A DNA stretch of 14,362 nt from an uncultured Gammaproteobacteria bacterium (GTDB lineage: Bacteria > Pseudomonadota > Gammaproteobacteria > Arenicellales > Poriferihabitantaceae). Where the stretch lies: positions 1 to 14,362 of the forward strand of contig CALIFM010000053.1 of assembly GCA_938021685.1 (NCBI GenBank), in the 5' to 3' direction. Below, piece after piece: positions 1-6,950 of this stretch (positions are counted from its first letter, which is position 1; each line of letters begins with the position of its first letter). A program made the translations under genes and the position numbers. A model generated the notes under the pieces. That model was not told the origin of the DNA. It did not search any database and saw only the letters and a list, made by a program, of their open reading frames with translations.

Positions 1-854
1 ACAACAGTTGGAATACCAGCCAAAATCTCTAGCCCTGGTTTTGCAATCGAGCGCATTGTATTGCCCGCATACTCTGATAAATAGATGGCCGACATTAAAC
101 CAAAAGGGATGGCGATAGCTAAGGCGATCAGCGATATTAAAAATGTGCCCGCTAGCAAGGGTATGGCACCAAATGAGCTGGATGAGCCTACTTGATCAGA
201 GCGAATCGCAGTTTGCGGGCTCCAATGGGTGCCGAACAAGAATTCGGTGATTGGCACGCTTTGGAAGAAGCGAATCGATTCGAATAACACCGACATCACA
301 ATGCCAACGGTAGTTAAAATGGCGATCAAAGAAGCGACAATAAGCAAGCCTCGCACCGCGCGCTCAACGCCGTTGCGTGCGCGAAATTCAACTTTAACTT
401 TTGACAGGGCGTATATTGCCCCGCAAAATGCGAGTAATAATATCAGTATGCTCTTGTAGAGGCGGCTGTTGGCTTTTAAGCCTTGATAATGCTGCACAAG
501 CGCTTGCACTTCAGGCGTTGCTTCAGCTAATTCATCGAGGTCATCCAGCAGCTTGATTTGATTAAGCTGCAGACCTGTTTCAGCGCCGCTCCCTAAGCTT
601 TGTCCGCTTACAGCACTCATTTTGCTTAACATCAGTTTGTTAAGTACCGTTGGCTCAAACGCAGTCCATAGCAATAAAATGAGAATAGCCGGTAAAGCAC
701 ACCATAAAGCGGCATGAGCACCGTGATAGCGTGGTAAAGAGTGTAGTTTGTTGCTGCTGTGACTACGTCGAAAAGCAGCCGCACGTTGCTGCGCAAAAAA
801 CCACGCTACACAAGCGAGAACAAGCAAAGTAAAGGCAAGCGCAGCGAAGTTCAT
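1..854 (-). CDS. pstC: Phosphate ABC transporter permease PstC (3' part lies beyond the left edge)
   Basis: Inner-membrane permease subunit of the high-affinity phosphate importer PstSCAB. The frame is open from an ATG at 854-852 down to base 1, giving 284 residues without a stop. Hydrophobic segments lie at about residues 3-20, 47-66, 133-150, 168-192 and 232-258. A soluble stretch between the second and third segments marks the long PstC type, with extra N-terminal membrane helices before the conserved permease core. The core begins around residues 197-215 (FFQSVPITEF, FGTHWSP) and continues through GSSSSFGAIPLLAGT and IPFGLMSAIYLSEYA to LEILAGIPTV, typical of PstC just before the ABC-interaction loop. 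It follows pstS on the same strand, 181 bp downstream of it. No clear Shine-Dalgarno sequence precedes the ATG. pstA, pstB and phoU would be expected further left, but this is not seen. Family assignment is secure. Confidence 0.95.
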   Translation of the reverse strand, partial: MNFAALAFTLLVLACVAWFFAQQRAAAFRRSHSSNKLHSLPRYHGAHAALWCALPAILILLLWTAFEPTVLNKLMLSKMSAVSGQSLGSGAETGLQLNQIKLLDDLDELAEATPEVQALVQHYQGLKANSRLYKSILILLLAFCGAIYALSKVKVEFRARNGVERAVRGLLIVASLIAILTTVGIVMSVLFESIRFFQSVPITEFLFGTHWSPQTAIRSDQVGSSSSFGAIPLLAGTFLISLIALAIAIPFGLMSAIYLSEYAGNTMRSIAKPGLEILAGIPTV

Positions 855-970
855 GTAAGGTAATCAGCAATTAGGTGGAATGATAGCCGTTTTTCAGTAC
901 CGACCTTGTGGTGTCTGTGTCTGGTCACGCATTTTAATGCCTATCAATATTTAAAAACAGGGCTTAAATT

Positions 971-1000
971 AAATCACGCGGCCAAATGACCGCGCGATTT
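971..1000 (-). terminator. Hairpin between pstS and pstC, probable partial terminator or attenuator
   Basis: An 11-bp inverted repeat has arms at 971-981 and 990-1000 and an 8-nt loop. The single imperfection is a G-U pair in minus-strand RNA but an A-C mismatch in plus-strand RNA, so the structure is better in the direction of pstS transcription. It lies 35 bp past the pstS stop and is followed on the minus strand by the imperfect U-run ATTTAATTT. Because pstC lies in the same direction without an obvious promoter, I infer partial termination or mRNA 3'-end protection. That would make PstS more abundant than the membrane subunits, as is usual for binding-protein operons. Confidence 0.6.
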
Positions 1001-1035
1001 TTTGCCTAAAAATTGCAGGCTTAGTACTGCAGTAG

Positions 1036-2082
1036 CTACATTGACAGATTGCTTAAGCCCATCACTTGCTCTGCCCACTCTTCACGCTCTTCGTCGCTTA
1101 GTGGAATCAAGCCCTTATCAAGTAAGTAACCGTCTTCGCCCATTGCATCTTCGCTGAAGAATTCTGCAGCAAATTCTTGCAGGCCTGGGATAGTGCCAAC
1201 GTGAGCAGCCTTCATGTAGAAATACAAAGGACGCGAGATCGGATAGCTGCCATCAGCGATGGTTTCAAATTCGGGAGTTACGCCTTCAACTAACGCCCCT
1301 TTAACCTTGTCGCTGTTTTCTTCCAAAAAGCTAAAACCGAAAATGCCCAAAGCATCAGGGTTTTTCTCCAGTTTTTGTACAATCAAATTGTCGTTTTCAC
1401 CCGCTTCGATGTAAGAGCCATCTTCACGTATTGTGTGACAAACTGACTTGTATTGCTTTTTGTCAGCCTTTTTCATTGTCTTGATGAAGTCATACTGATT
1501 GCAACCGCCTTCCATCGCTAGCTCAACGAACGCATCGCGTGTGCCTGATGTAGGGGGAGGACCCAGTACTTCGATCTTGGTAGCCGGTAGGTTTGAGTTT
1601 ACCTCAGCCCAAGTTTCATAAGGGTTAGCGACTAAAGCCTCACTGCCGTCAGCAGCCGGTACATCTTTAGCCAATGCTAAATACAAGTCTTTAAGGCTAA
1701 GCTCAAACGCAGGTGTGTCTAAGCTGTTAGCAATTACGATGCCATCGTAGCCAACTAGGGCTTCCACGACTTCTTTTACACCATTTTCATGGCACATTTC
1801 TAATTCTGATTTTTTAATACGGCGAGAAGCGTTGGTCACGTCTGGTGACGATACGCCGGTTTCAGCACAAAATAATTTCATGCCACCGCCTGAACCTGTA
1901 GACTCAATTTTCGGGGTGTTGAAGTTTGATTTTTTGCCGAATGCCTCGGCTACAGATGTTGCAAAAGGGTATACCGTTGATGAACCAACGATGTTGATGG
2001 TATCTCGGCCTGCCGCGTTTGCTTGAGTTACGCTGGCGCTTAGTGCTGCCGCTAATACCAATTTGCTAAATTTCATGGTCAT
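1036..2082 (-). CDS. pstS: Periplasmic phosphate-binding protein PstS
   Basis: Substrate-binding protein of the Pst phosphate ABC importer: it captures inorganic phosphate in the periplasm and delivers it to PstC/PstA. The 348-residue product starts with a signal peptide (basic start MKFSK, hydrophobic core, then TQANA-AGRD), with likely cleavage after residue 23. Phosphate-binding loops are visible: GSSTVYPF at 33-40, TGSGGG at 62-67 and SGTRDAF at 179-185. Four cysteines (72, 97, 194, 215) in an exported protein could form two disulfides. Length and motifs fit the PstS family. Two starts are possible, ATG at 2082-2080 or ATG at 2076-2074 (MKFSK); neither has a good Shine-Dalgarno, and the second gives a more typical signal peptide. 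A perfect Pho box and -10 lie upstream, so induction by PhoB under phosphate limitation is expected. phoR is upstream and pstC downstream. Confidence 0.96.
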   Translation of the reverse strand: MTMKFSKLVLAAALSASVTQANAAGRDTINIVGSSTVYPFATSVAEAFGKKSNFNTPKIESTGSGGGMKLFCAETGVSSPDVTNASRRIKKSELEMCHENGVKEVVEALVGYDGIVIANSLDTPAFELSLKDLYLALAKDVPAADGSEALVANPYETWAEVNSNLPATKIEVLGPPPTSGTRDAFVELAMEGGCNQYDFIKTMKKADKKQYKSVCHTIREDGSYIEAGENDNLIVQKLEKNPDALGIFGFSFLEENSDKVKGALVEGVTPEFETIADGSYPISRPLYFYMKAAHVGTIPGLQEFAAEFFSEDAMGEDGYLLDKGLIPLSDEEREEWAEQVMGLSNLSM

Positions 2083-2151
2083 ATTTATTTAAGTTTATTA
2101 AAAGAGAGAAATTCAAAACAAACACCTTAGTTTGTTAGTTTCTATGCGCAC

Positions 2152-2157
2152 ATGATA
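2152..2157 (-). promoter_or_regulatory. -10 element of the pstS promoter
   Basis: Minus-strand TATCAT (5 of 6 matches to TATAAT) begins exactly 10 nt after the end of the Pho box. This is the spacing of PhoB-activated sigma-70 promoters, where the Pho box stands in for the -35 element. Transcription would start near 2145 and leave a leader of about 60 nt before pstS. Confidence 0.7.
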
Positions 2158-2167
2158 GTTTTTAAAT

Positions 2168-2185
2168 ATGACAGTTTGATGACAG
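2168..2185 (-). promoter_or_regulatory. Perfect Pho box (PhoB operator) of pstS
   Basis: On the minus strand the sequence is CTGTCAT-CAAA-CTGTCAT: two identical 7-bp repeats that match the Pho-box half-site exactly, separated by 4 bp and directed toward pstS. It lies about 85 bp upstream of the pstS start. It predicts strong PhoB~P-dependent induction when phosphate is scarce. Confidence 0.92.
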
Positions 2186-2219
2186 CCTTTATTTTGCAAA
2201 GCTAGATAGGCTGAAATGT

Positions 2220-2238
2220 CTATAAGAAGCGCTTATAG
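2220..2238 (-). other. Small inverted repeat overlapping the phoR stop codon
   Basis: Seven-bp arms (2220-2226 and 2232-2238) surround a 5-nt loop, and the phoR stop codon lies in the right arm. The stem is A/T-rich and no U-run follows on the minus strand, so this is a weak candidate for an mRNA 3' end or a transcription pause. A second, longer-range 6-bp repeat (2208-2213 with 2183-2188) lies between it and the Pho box and likewise lacks a U-run. I see no convincing terminator between phoR and pstS, so read-through into pstS is plausible. Confidence 0.3.
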
Positions 2239-3516
2239 CTTAAGGCAGCGCGATGCAGGAAATACAGCGGTAAACTCAGCGCCTTGGCCCGGCTTGCTGC
2301 TGATTTGCAGCTCGCCGCCGTGCTGCATCACGCTGTGCTTGACAATAGACAGACCCAGCCCCGAGCCTTTGCGCTCTTCTTCATTGCCATGGTCGTCTTG
2401 ATTAATACGGTAAAAGCGTTTGGTGATTAGTTCAATGTGCGCTGCGTCAATGCCAGGGCCATTATCGCTGACGCGTAATAAACCCTGTTTAGCTGCATTT
2501 TGTTGCCAGCTCACTTTGATGATGCTGCCTTCAGGTGTATGTTTTAGCGCGTTTTCAATTAGATTACGGGCAATGCTTTTGATGTCGCTTTGTATGCCGC
2601 GCAACCCTAATTTTTTATCGAGCTTTAATTCAAAAGTATGGTCACCATTGCGCGAGTCGCTAAGCAAGTCTTCAATTAAGCCTGCCACGTTCACATCTTG
2701 TTCTTCGGCGCCTTCAAATTGGCCGCCTTCCACCTTAGATAAAGTGAGTAAATCATTAATCAGCTCCGCCATGTCATCGGTTTTGTCGCGCAATTGTTGC
2801 ACTGATTCTTGCAAATGCTTGGGTAACTCTGGGTCGTCTTTAATGATATCAATGTACCCCGATGTGACGGTCAGTGGTGTGCGCAGCTCGTGCGAGGCGT
2901 TGGCTACAAAATGTTGCAAGGCATGGCGGGTGCGAATACGATCACTGATATCACGTGCGAGCAATAAGCGCTGGTCTTGGCCGTATAGGCTGACTTGAAT
3001 GGATAAAGTTAAGTCTTGGTTTATGGGCGATTCGATTTCCAACGGTGCGCTTTGCAGTGATGTTAAGTGCTGCACAAATTCAGGTTGCCGAATTAAATTG
3101 GTGATTCGATAACCTTGGTCTTGCGCAAATTCGATACCTAGCAAGTGCTTTGCATGCTCGTTAGCCCATACGATCTCAAGATCTTCATTCAGCACTATGG
3201 CTGCATCTGGCAGGGCTAACACGGTGTCGCGGTAATCCTTGATCACTTTAGTGAAGCCTGTCTTGTGCTTTTTTTGGCGGGCTTTTAATTGCAACACCTG
3301 TGCAACGATTGATTCCCATAGGCCGCTGCTTTCGGGTGCAGCCTTAATTTTTGCACCGTCTTTGAGCCAGCTTTCAATTTGCCATAGTTTGAACAATTGC
3401 CAAGCAAGCATCAGGCTAATCGGTACTAAGGCAGCCAGCAGCCAATTGTCAGTGATGAGGCCCATGGCTAAAAGGCAAAAGGCCAGCGCCCATAAACGTG
3501 CTGCTTCAGCGTTCAT
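2233..3516 (-). CDS. phoR: Phosphate-regulon sensor histidine kinase PhoR
   Basis: Membrane-anchored sensor kinase that phosphorylates PhoB when the Pst transporter signals low phosphate, and acts as its phosphatase when phosphate is plentiful. The 427 residues hold an N-terminal hydrophobic hairpin (about 7-43) with no sizeable periplasmic domain, and a PAS domain (about 95-190). The HisKA domain has the phospho-accepting His209 in ANASHELRTPLT. The HATPase domain has an N box around RNLIENALKHTP (318-329), G1 box DNGPGID (351-357) and G2 box GSGLGLSI (384-391). This layout and length match PhoR. The start is forced: the phoB stop lies 21 bp upstream in the same frame, and this ATG is the only start codon between them. 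No good Shine-Dalgarno is visible, so translation may be coupled to phoB. Confidence 0.95.
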   Translation of the reverse strand: MNAEAARLWALAFCLLAMGLITDNWLLAALVPISLMLAWQLFKLWQIESWLKDGAKIKAAPESSGLWESIVAQVLQLKARQKKHKTGFTKVIKDYRDTVLALPDAAIVLNEDLEIVWANEHAKHLLGIEFAQDQGYRITNLIRQPEFVQHLTSLQSAPLEIESPINQDLTLSIQVSLYGQDQRLLLARDISDRIRTRHALQHFVANASHELRTPLTVTSGYIDIIKDDPELPKHLQESVQQLRDKTDDMAELINDLLTLSKVEGGQFEGAEEQDVNVAGLIEDLLSDSRNGDHTFELKLDKKLGLRGIQSDIKSIARNLIENALKHTPEGSIIKVSWQQNAAKQGLLRVSDNGPGIDAAHIELITKRFYRINQDDHGNEEERKGSGLGLSIVKHSVMQHGGELQISSKPGQGAEFTAVFPASRCLKL

Positions 3517-3537
3517 GGGTTGAATGCAAGCATGCGT

Positions 3538-4218
3538 TTATTCGCTAAGTTTGTACCCTGCGCCGCGCACGGTGGTGACCATGTGGGCCAGTGCGTGTGG
3601 CTTGAGTTGTTTACGCAGGCGTAAGATGTGCACGTCCACGGTGCGCTCATCCAAATAGGCCGTGGTGCCCCAAACATGGTCAAGAATTTGTGCGCGCGAC
3701 CAAACGCGATTGGGGTTTTTGATGAAAAAGCATAATAATTTGTATTCGGTTTTTTTGATTTCAATTTCTTGGCCGCCTGCAAACACAAGATGCTGCGCAG
3801 TATCCACTTTTAGCGGCCCAAATTCAATCTTATGCGCATCGCTTACAAATGTTTTAGGGCGTCTGCCCAGTGCCCGAACCCGCGCTTGAAGCTCAGCAAT
3901 AGCTACTGGTTTGCTCAAGTAATCATCGGCGCCGGCATCTAAAGCCTGAATGGTGTCATTGGGCTGGTTTTTGGCGGTTAGCATTAGAATAGGTATAGTG
4001 GCAAAAGCTTGTTGGCGTCGTACCCAGTGTATGTATTCAATGCCGGAGGAATCGGGCAGCATCCAGTCTACAATCAGCATATCCGGCTCGTTTTCTAGCA
4101 ATTGCTGCTTGGCTTCGGCCACATTGACTGCTTCTAGCGTTTGGTGTTGTTCGCGCACCAGTGCCAATTTCAGCATATCACGGATGGCTTTGTTGTCTTC
4201 AAGAAGTAAAATGCGCAT
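3538..4218 (-). CDS. phoB: Phosphate-regulon response regulator PhoB
   Basis: OmpR/PhoB-family transcription factor that binds Pho boxes when phosphorylated by PhoR and recruits sigma-70 RNA polymerase. Its 226 residues match PhoB length. The receiver domain (1-120) has the acidic pair E7/D8, phosphorylation site D51 in LIVDWMLP, T81 in MLTAK and K103 in LSKP. The winged-helix DNA-binding domain (about 130-226) has the signatures KKTEYKLLCFF, NRVWSRAQILDHVWG, ERTVDVHILRLRKQL and VRGAGYKL. It is the first gene of the minus-strand block, with phoR 21 bp downstream. A Pho box 60 bp upstream of its start suggests positive autoregulation. It diverges from the methyltransferase-kinase gene starting at 4406. 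Confidence 0.96.
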   Translation of the reverse strand: MRILLLEDNKAIRDMLKLALVREQHQTLEAVNVAEAKQQLLENEPDMLIVDWMLPDSSGIEYIHWVRRQQAFATIPILMLTAKNQPNDTIQALDAGADDYLSKPVAIAELQARVRALGRRPKTFVSDAHKIEFGPLKVDTAQHLVFAGGQEIEIKKTEYKLLCFFIKNPNRVWSRAQILDHVWGTTAYLDERTVDVHILRLRKQLKPHALAHMVTTVRGAGYKLSE

Positions 4219-4261
4219 GCGGTAGGGCGCTCAATGCAGCAGCTTGTAAGGATAGGCTGCA

Positions 4262-4267
4262 ATTAAA
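4262..4267 (-). promoter_or_regulatory. -10 element of the phoB promoter
   Basis: Minus-strand TTTAAT (5 of 6 to TATAAT) starts 10 nt after the phoB Pho box, the same spacing found at pstS. The predicted leader is roughly 35-40 nt before the phoB ATG. Confidence 0.55.
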
Positions 4268-4277
4268 GCACAGTTTT

Positions 4278-4295
4278 GTGTCAAATTGATGACCA
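4278..4295 (-). promoter_or_regulatory. Imperfect Pho box upstream of phoB
   Basis: On the minus strand the sequence is TGGTCAT-CAAT-TTGACAC, a 7-4-7 direct repeat with each half-site matching 5 of 7 positions of the Pho half-site. The spacer (CAAT) resembles that of the pstS box (CAAA). Orientation and distance to the TTTAAT element fit a PhoB-activated promoter. It should be weaker than the pstS box, as expected for a moderate autoregulatory loop. Confidence 0.6.
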
Positions 4296-4368
4296 AAATT
4301 GCCAGCGTTCAGCTAATCAACGGCTGCTCGAGTTTGCTTATAGCTAGCAGATATTTGAATAATCCAAT

Positions 4369-4398
4369 TTGTTTGCTTTGCAGGTTTTGCGATACACT
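4369..4398 (+). promoter_or_regulatory. Weak candidate promoter for the methyltransferase-kinase gene
   Basis: TTGTTT (4369-4374) and TACACT (4393-4398) are separated by 18 bp. They match the sigma-70 hexamers at 3 of 6 and 4 of 6 positions. Transcription would begin within a base or two of the ATG at 4406, making a leaderless mRNA, which agrees with the lack of any Shine-Dalgarno there. The match is poor and the call is tentative. Confidence 0.25.
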
Positions 4399-4405
4399 AC
4401 AGCGC

Positions 4406-6892
4406 ATGCCAAAAGCCATTCAAAACCCGCCCAAAAAAGCGGCGACGGCACCGTTGCTTGCTGCGAAAAATGATTTGCACTGTTTGGACACAGGGGTGTG
4501 GCTGCGCAAGGACAATAAAGCGCGTGAATCCATTAGCTATACCGATGGTGATGCATCAGAAAATGCCGTCTATGCTGCAATTGAAGCAGCCAGCGATCGC
4601 AGCGTGGATTCGCTAGAGCTGAATCGTGATTGGGATAAGTGGGCCCTGCAATACCATTTGGGTGGCAAACGTGCCAACATTTATCGAGGCCTTAATTTAA
4701 GCAAGGTGAAAACCGTGCTGGAAGTGGGGTGTGGCTGCGGTGCGATTACGCGGTTTTTGGGTGAGCAAGGCTTTGCGGTTGATGCTATAGAAGGCACTTT
4801 GCGCCGTGCGCAAATTGCTCGTTTGCGCACGGCCGATTTGCCCAACGTGCAAGTGGTGTCAAGCAATTATCACCAGTTAACATTACCCAAGCAGGCCTAT
4901 GATTTAATCGTGTTCACCGGGGTGTTAGAGTATTCAGGCGCTTATTCAGATGAAGGCCTTAGTCCGGAGGCACAGCTGGCGCAAACCTTACAAAGTGCGC
5001 AGCAAGCTTTAAGCAAGCAAGGCGCGATCGTGATTGCGATTGAAAACCGCACTGGCTTTAAGTATGTAATGGGCGCCAGCGAAGATCACTTAAACGTGCC
5101 GTACATTGGATTGTTGGATTATCAAGAGCCTGCAACAGGCGCAATTAGTCGTGGCATCCGTACTTGGAGTAAACGTGAGTGGAGCGAGATGCTTAATGAG
5201 CAAGGCTTAACGACACACAGCTTTAGCTACCCTTTCCCAGATTACAAATTGCCCGAAGCGGTGTTGTCAGAGCATTTTTTGCAAAACACGCGCTACCCCG
5301 CGCAGGTGCTTAATGGCATTGAGTCACGCGAATATTATAAAGCTTGGCGGCCGCCTACTCCTGAGGCGATTTTTTGGAAGACTGCAGCTGATACTGGATC
5401 GCTAGGCGAGTATGCCAATTCGTTTTTAATCACTATTGCCAATCAGCCAAAGCGAGTAAAAGAACTGGTGAATTTTGATTTTGTACGTTTTGCCAGTTCG
5501 TCACGCAAGGCGAAGCATCGCTATCAGATTCGCAAAGCGGCTAATAGTGAGCAGGTGCAGCGTATTGCGCAGCAGCCTCGGTTGCAGGTAGATGAGCCAC
5601 AGACCATGTCAGTCGTGTGCAGCGCAAAGCTAAAGGTCGAACCATATATCGACGGTTGTATGCTGCTGCAAACTTGGTTTGACCAGCTTAATGTGCAAGC
5701 TAGTTATGCGCAGCTGGCGCAATTGATGCGCTCTTATTATAGTTGGTTGCAAGCACGTTTTTCTGATGACAAGCATCCAGATTTGCTGGTGGACGCATTG
5801 CCGCAAAATATTGTTGTGACCCCAGATGGGCAGTGGCACTTGATTGACCAAGAATGGCAGGCAGCGGATGAAATTGACGCCGATTTGGTATTTTTTCGAG
5901 CGATGCTTAATTTTGGTTTGGCCGCGCGTGACAAATTGTTGTTTCTAGGTTTAGAGAATGCGCAGCATGGCGGCAATAATGCGCCTGATGCGCCATTAGC
6001 GCTGATCCTCAATTTAAATGATTTTATCCATTGGGCTTTTGAAGTGATTGGTCGACCATTGGAGGCAGCACGCCTGAATGGCTTTGTGCAATGGGAGCAG
6101 GCTATGCAGCAAGAAGTGGTGCAACCTGAGCAGCAACTGGATTTGCTGCATGTTTTGCACGAGCCGATGGTAGAGCATTCTAGCCATAATTGGCTGTTGG
6201 GCCTGCACCCTATTGAAGTGCAGGTGTTCTGGACGCAACTAGAAACCCATTGGCATAATGATCACTCGGTGCTGGCGACGTATCAATCTGAGCAATCAGG
6301 AGGGAAATCTATCTTGAGTGCGCGTGCGCAACTGCCTAAGATGATTATAGATCACCGCTATGTGCGTGTAGATCCCGCTAAAAATCGATTGATGTATCAC
6401 GCCGGTTGGTTAGATTTTGACTCGCTCATGGTACAAGCTGTGTTGCCTGATAACAGTTTGCAACATGTATATGCGTTGCGCGGTGTTGATGAGCTTGTAA
6501 GTGCGACAAAATTTGAACATATTGAGGTCAGTGCTGAGGGCTGGTTAAGCTTTCGTGCCGATGACCCTAAAATATACATCGACTTTGCGCAAATTGATTG
6601 GCCTGAAGACGCCCAAGGTGCAGTGTTAACGGTGAATGTGAATGCGCCGTTGGTGCAGGATTACCCCAAAGTACACCATGCATTGGTAGGGGCTAACACT
6701 TTGCTGGGGCAACGCATACATGATCGTCACGCAATGCTAGAAATACAAAGCGATAAAATCGCGCAAACGGCCGAGCAATTAAAAGCCTTACAAGATGAGG
6801 TGCAGGCCTTGCAGCAACAGCGAGATACATTGGATTCGACGCCTTCTAAGTCGCCTTCGGCGTGGGAAAAAGTAAAAAAGCGATTTGTTTAG
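4406..6892 (+). CDS. WbdD-like fusion: SAM methyltransferase, kinase-fold domain and C-terminal coiled coil
   Basis: An 828-residue protein, probably acting on a surface glycan at the inner face of the membrane. Residues about 70-290 form a class I SAM methyltransferase: motif I LEVGCGCG (105-112), acidic strand-2 end VDAIEG (125-130), and YDLIVFTGVLEY (165-176). Residues about 355-510 look like a kinase/aminoglycoside-phosphotransferase fold. Possible nucleotide-lysine region is RYQIRKAA (372-379), the hinge-like segment is VEPYIDGCMLLQTW (411-424), the catalytic loop is D463-A-L-P-Q-N468 and the metal-binding Asp is D481 in LIDQEW. Residues about 640-760 look beta-rich. Residues 772-808 form a coiled coil, followed by a basic tail ending WEKVKKRFV. 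The order recalls WbdD, which methylates or phosphorylates O-antigen ends. The frame is also open upstream to TTG 4286/ATG 4289, but those codons overlap the phoB Pho box, so I prefer ATG 4406. No ribosome site is visible at either. Domain calls are firm for the methyltransferase, moderate for the kinase; substrate unknown. Confidence 0.85.
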   Translation: MPKAIQNPPKKAATAPLLAAKNDLHCLDTGVWLRKDNKARESISYTDGDASENAVYAAIEAASDRSVDSLELNRDWDKWALQYHLGGKRANIYRGLNLSKVKTVLEVGCGCGAITRFLGEQGFAVDAIEGTLRRAQIARLRTADLPNVQVVSSNYHQLTLPKQAYDLIVFTGVLEYSGAYSDEGLSPEAQLAQTLQSAQQALSKQGAIVIAIENRTGFKYVMGASEDHLNVPYIGLLDYQEPATGAISRGIRTWSKREWSEMLNEQGLTTHSFSYPFPDYKLPEAVLSEHFLQNTRYPAQVLNGIESREYYKAWRPPTPEAIFWKTAADTGSLGEYANSFLITIANQPKRVKELVNFDFVRFASSSRKAKHRYQIRKAANSEQVQRIAQQPRLQVDEPQTMSVVCSAKLKVEPYIDGCMLLQTWFDQLNVQASYAQLAQLMRSYYSWLQARFSDDKHPDLLVDALPQNIVVTPDGQWHLIDQEWQAADEIDADLVFFRAMLNFGLAARDKLLFLGLENAQHGGNNAPDAPLALILNLNDFIHWAFEVIGRPLEAARLNGFVQWEQAMQQEVVQPEQQLDLLHVLHEPMVEHSSHNWLLGLHPIEVQVFWTQLETHWHNDHSVLATYQSEQSGGKSILSARAQLPKMIIDHRYVRVDPAKNRLMYHAGWLDFDSLMVQAVLPDNSLQHVYALRGVDELVSATKFEHIEVSAEGWLSFRADDPKIYIDFAQIDWPEDAQGAVLTVNVNAPLVQDYPKVHHALVGANTLLGQRIHDRHAMLEIQSDKIAQTAEQLKALQDEVQALQQQRDTLDSTPSKSPSAWEKVKKRFV

Positions 6893-6916
6893 GTGGCTTC
6901 AATGAATCGGGGCCGC

Positions 6917-6922
6917 TATAAT
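6917..6922 (+). promoter_or_regulatory. -10 element of the probable nuo operon promoter
   Basis: A perfect TATAAT lies 80 bp upstream of the nuoA start. The -35 position at 17 bp spacing (6894-6899, TGGCTT) is poor, so activation or a strong upstream context may be needed. Transcription would start near 6929 and give a leader of about 68 nt that begins with the 6933-6950 hairpin. No other good promoter is visible between the preceding gene and nuoA. Confidence 0.5.
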
Positions 6923-6932
6923 TGCGCGCTTG

Positions 6933-6950
6933 AACCACGCTACGTGGGTT
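6933..6950 (+). other. Hairpin in the nuo leader, or terminator of the upstream gene
   Basis: AACCACG (6933-6939) pairs with CGTGGGTT (6943-6950) with one bulged G and a 3-nt loop; two further G-U pairs can extend the base. TTGAAC occurs on each side of it (6930-6935 and 6950-6955). U-rich sequence (TTTTTAGTTTTT) starts about 7 nt after the stem, too far for a textbook terminator. It could end the upstream methyltransferase-kinase transcript or protect the 5' end of the nuo mRNA. Confidence 0.35.

Noticed and set aside
229..459. 76-codon open frame on the plus strand
   Set aside because: It is antisense to the well-supported pstC reading frame.
855..970. Promoter or second Pho box for pstC (TTGATA at 942-947, TAAAAT at 931-936, GTGTCTG-TGTC-TGGTCAC)
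   Set aside because: Hexamer spacings do not fit sigma-70, and the Pho-like repeat is weak and on the wrong strand.
2420..2998. 192-codon open frame on the plus strand
   Set aside because: It lies opposite phoR, whose kinase motifs are intact; the product has a composition typical of an antisense shadow and no recognisable domain.
3513..3788. 91-codon open frame on the minus strand at the phoB/phoR junction
   Set aside because: Out-of-frame shadow of the phoB DNA-binding domain, which is fully intact.
4286..4405. In-frame N-terminal extension of the methyltransferase-kinase gene (TTG 4286 or ATG 4289)
   Set aside because: Overlaps the phoB Pho box, lacks a ribosome site, and the 40 extra residues show no domain features; ATG 4406 is more plausible.
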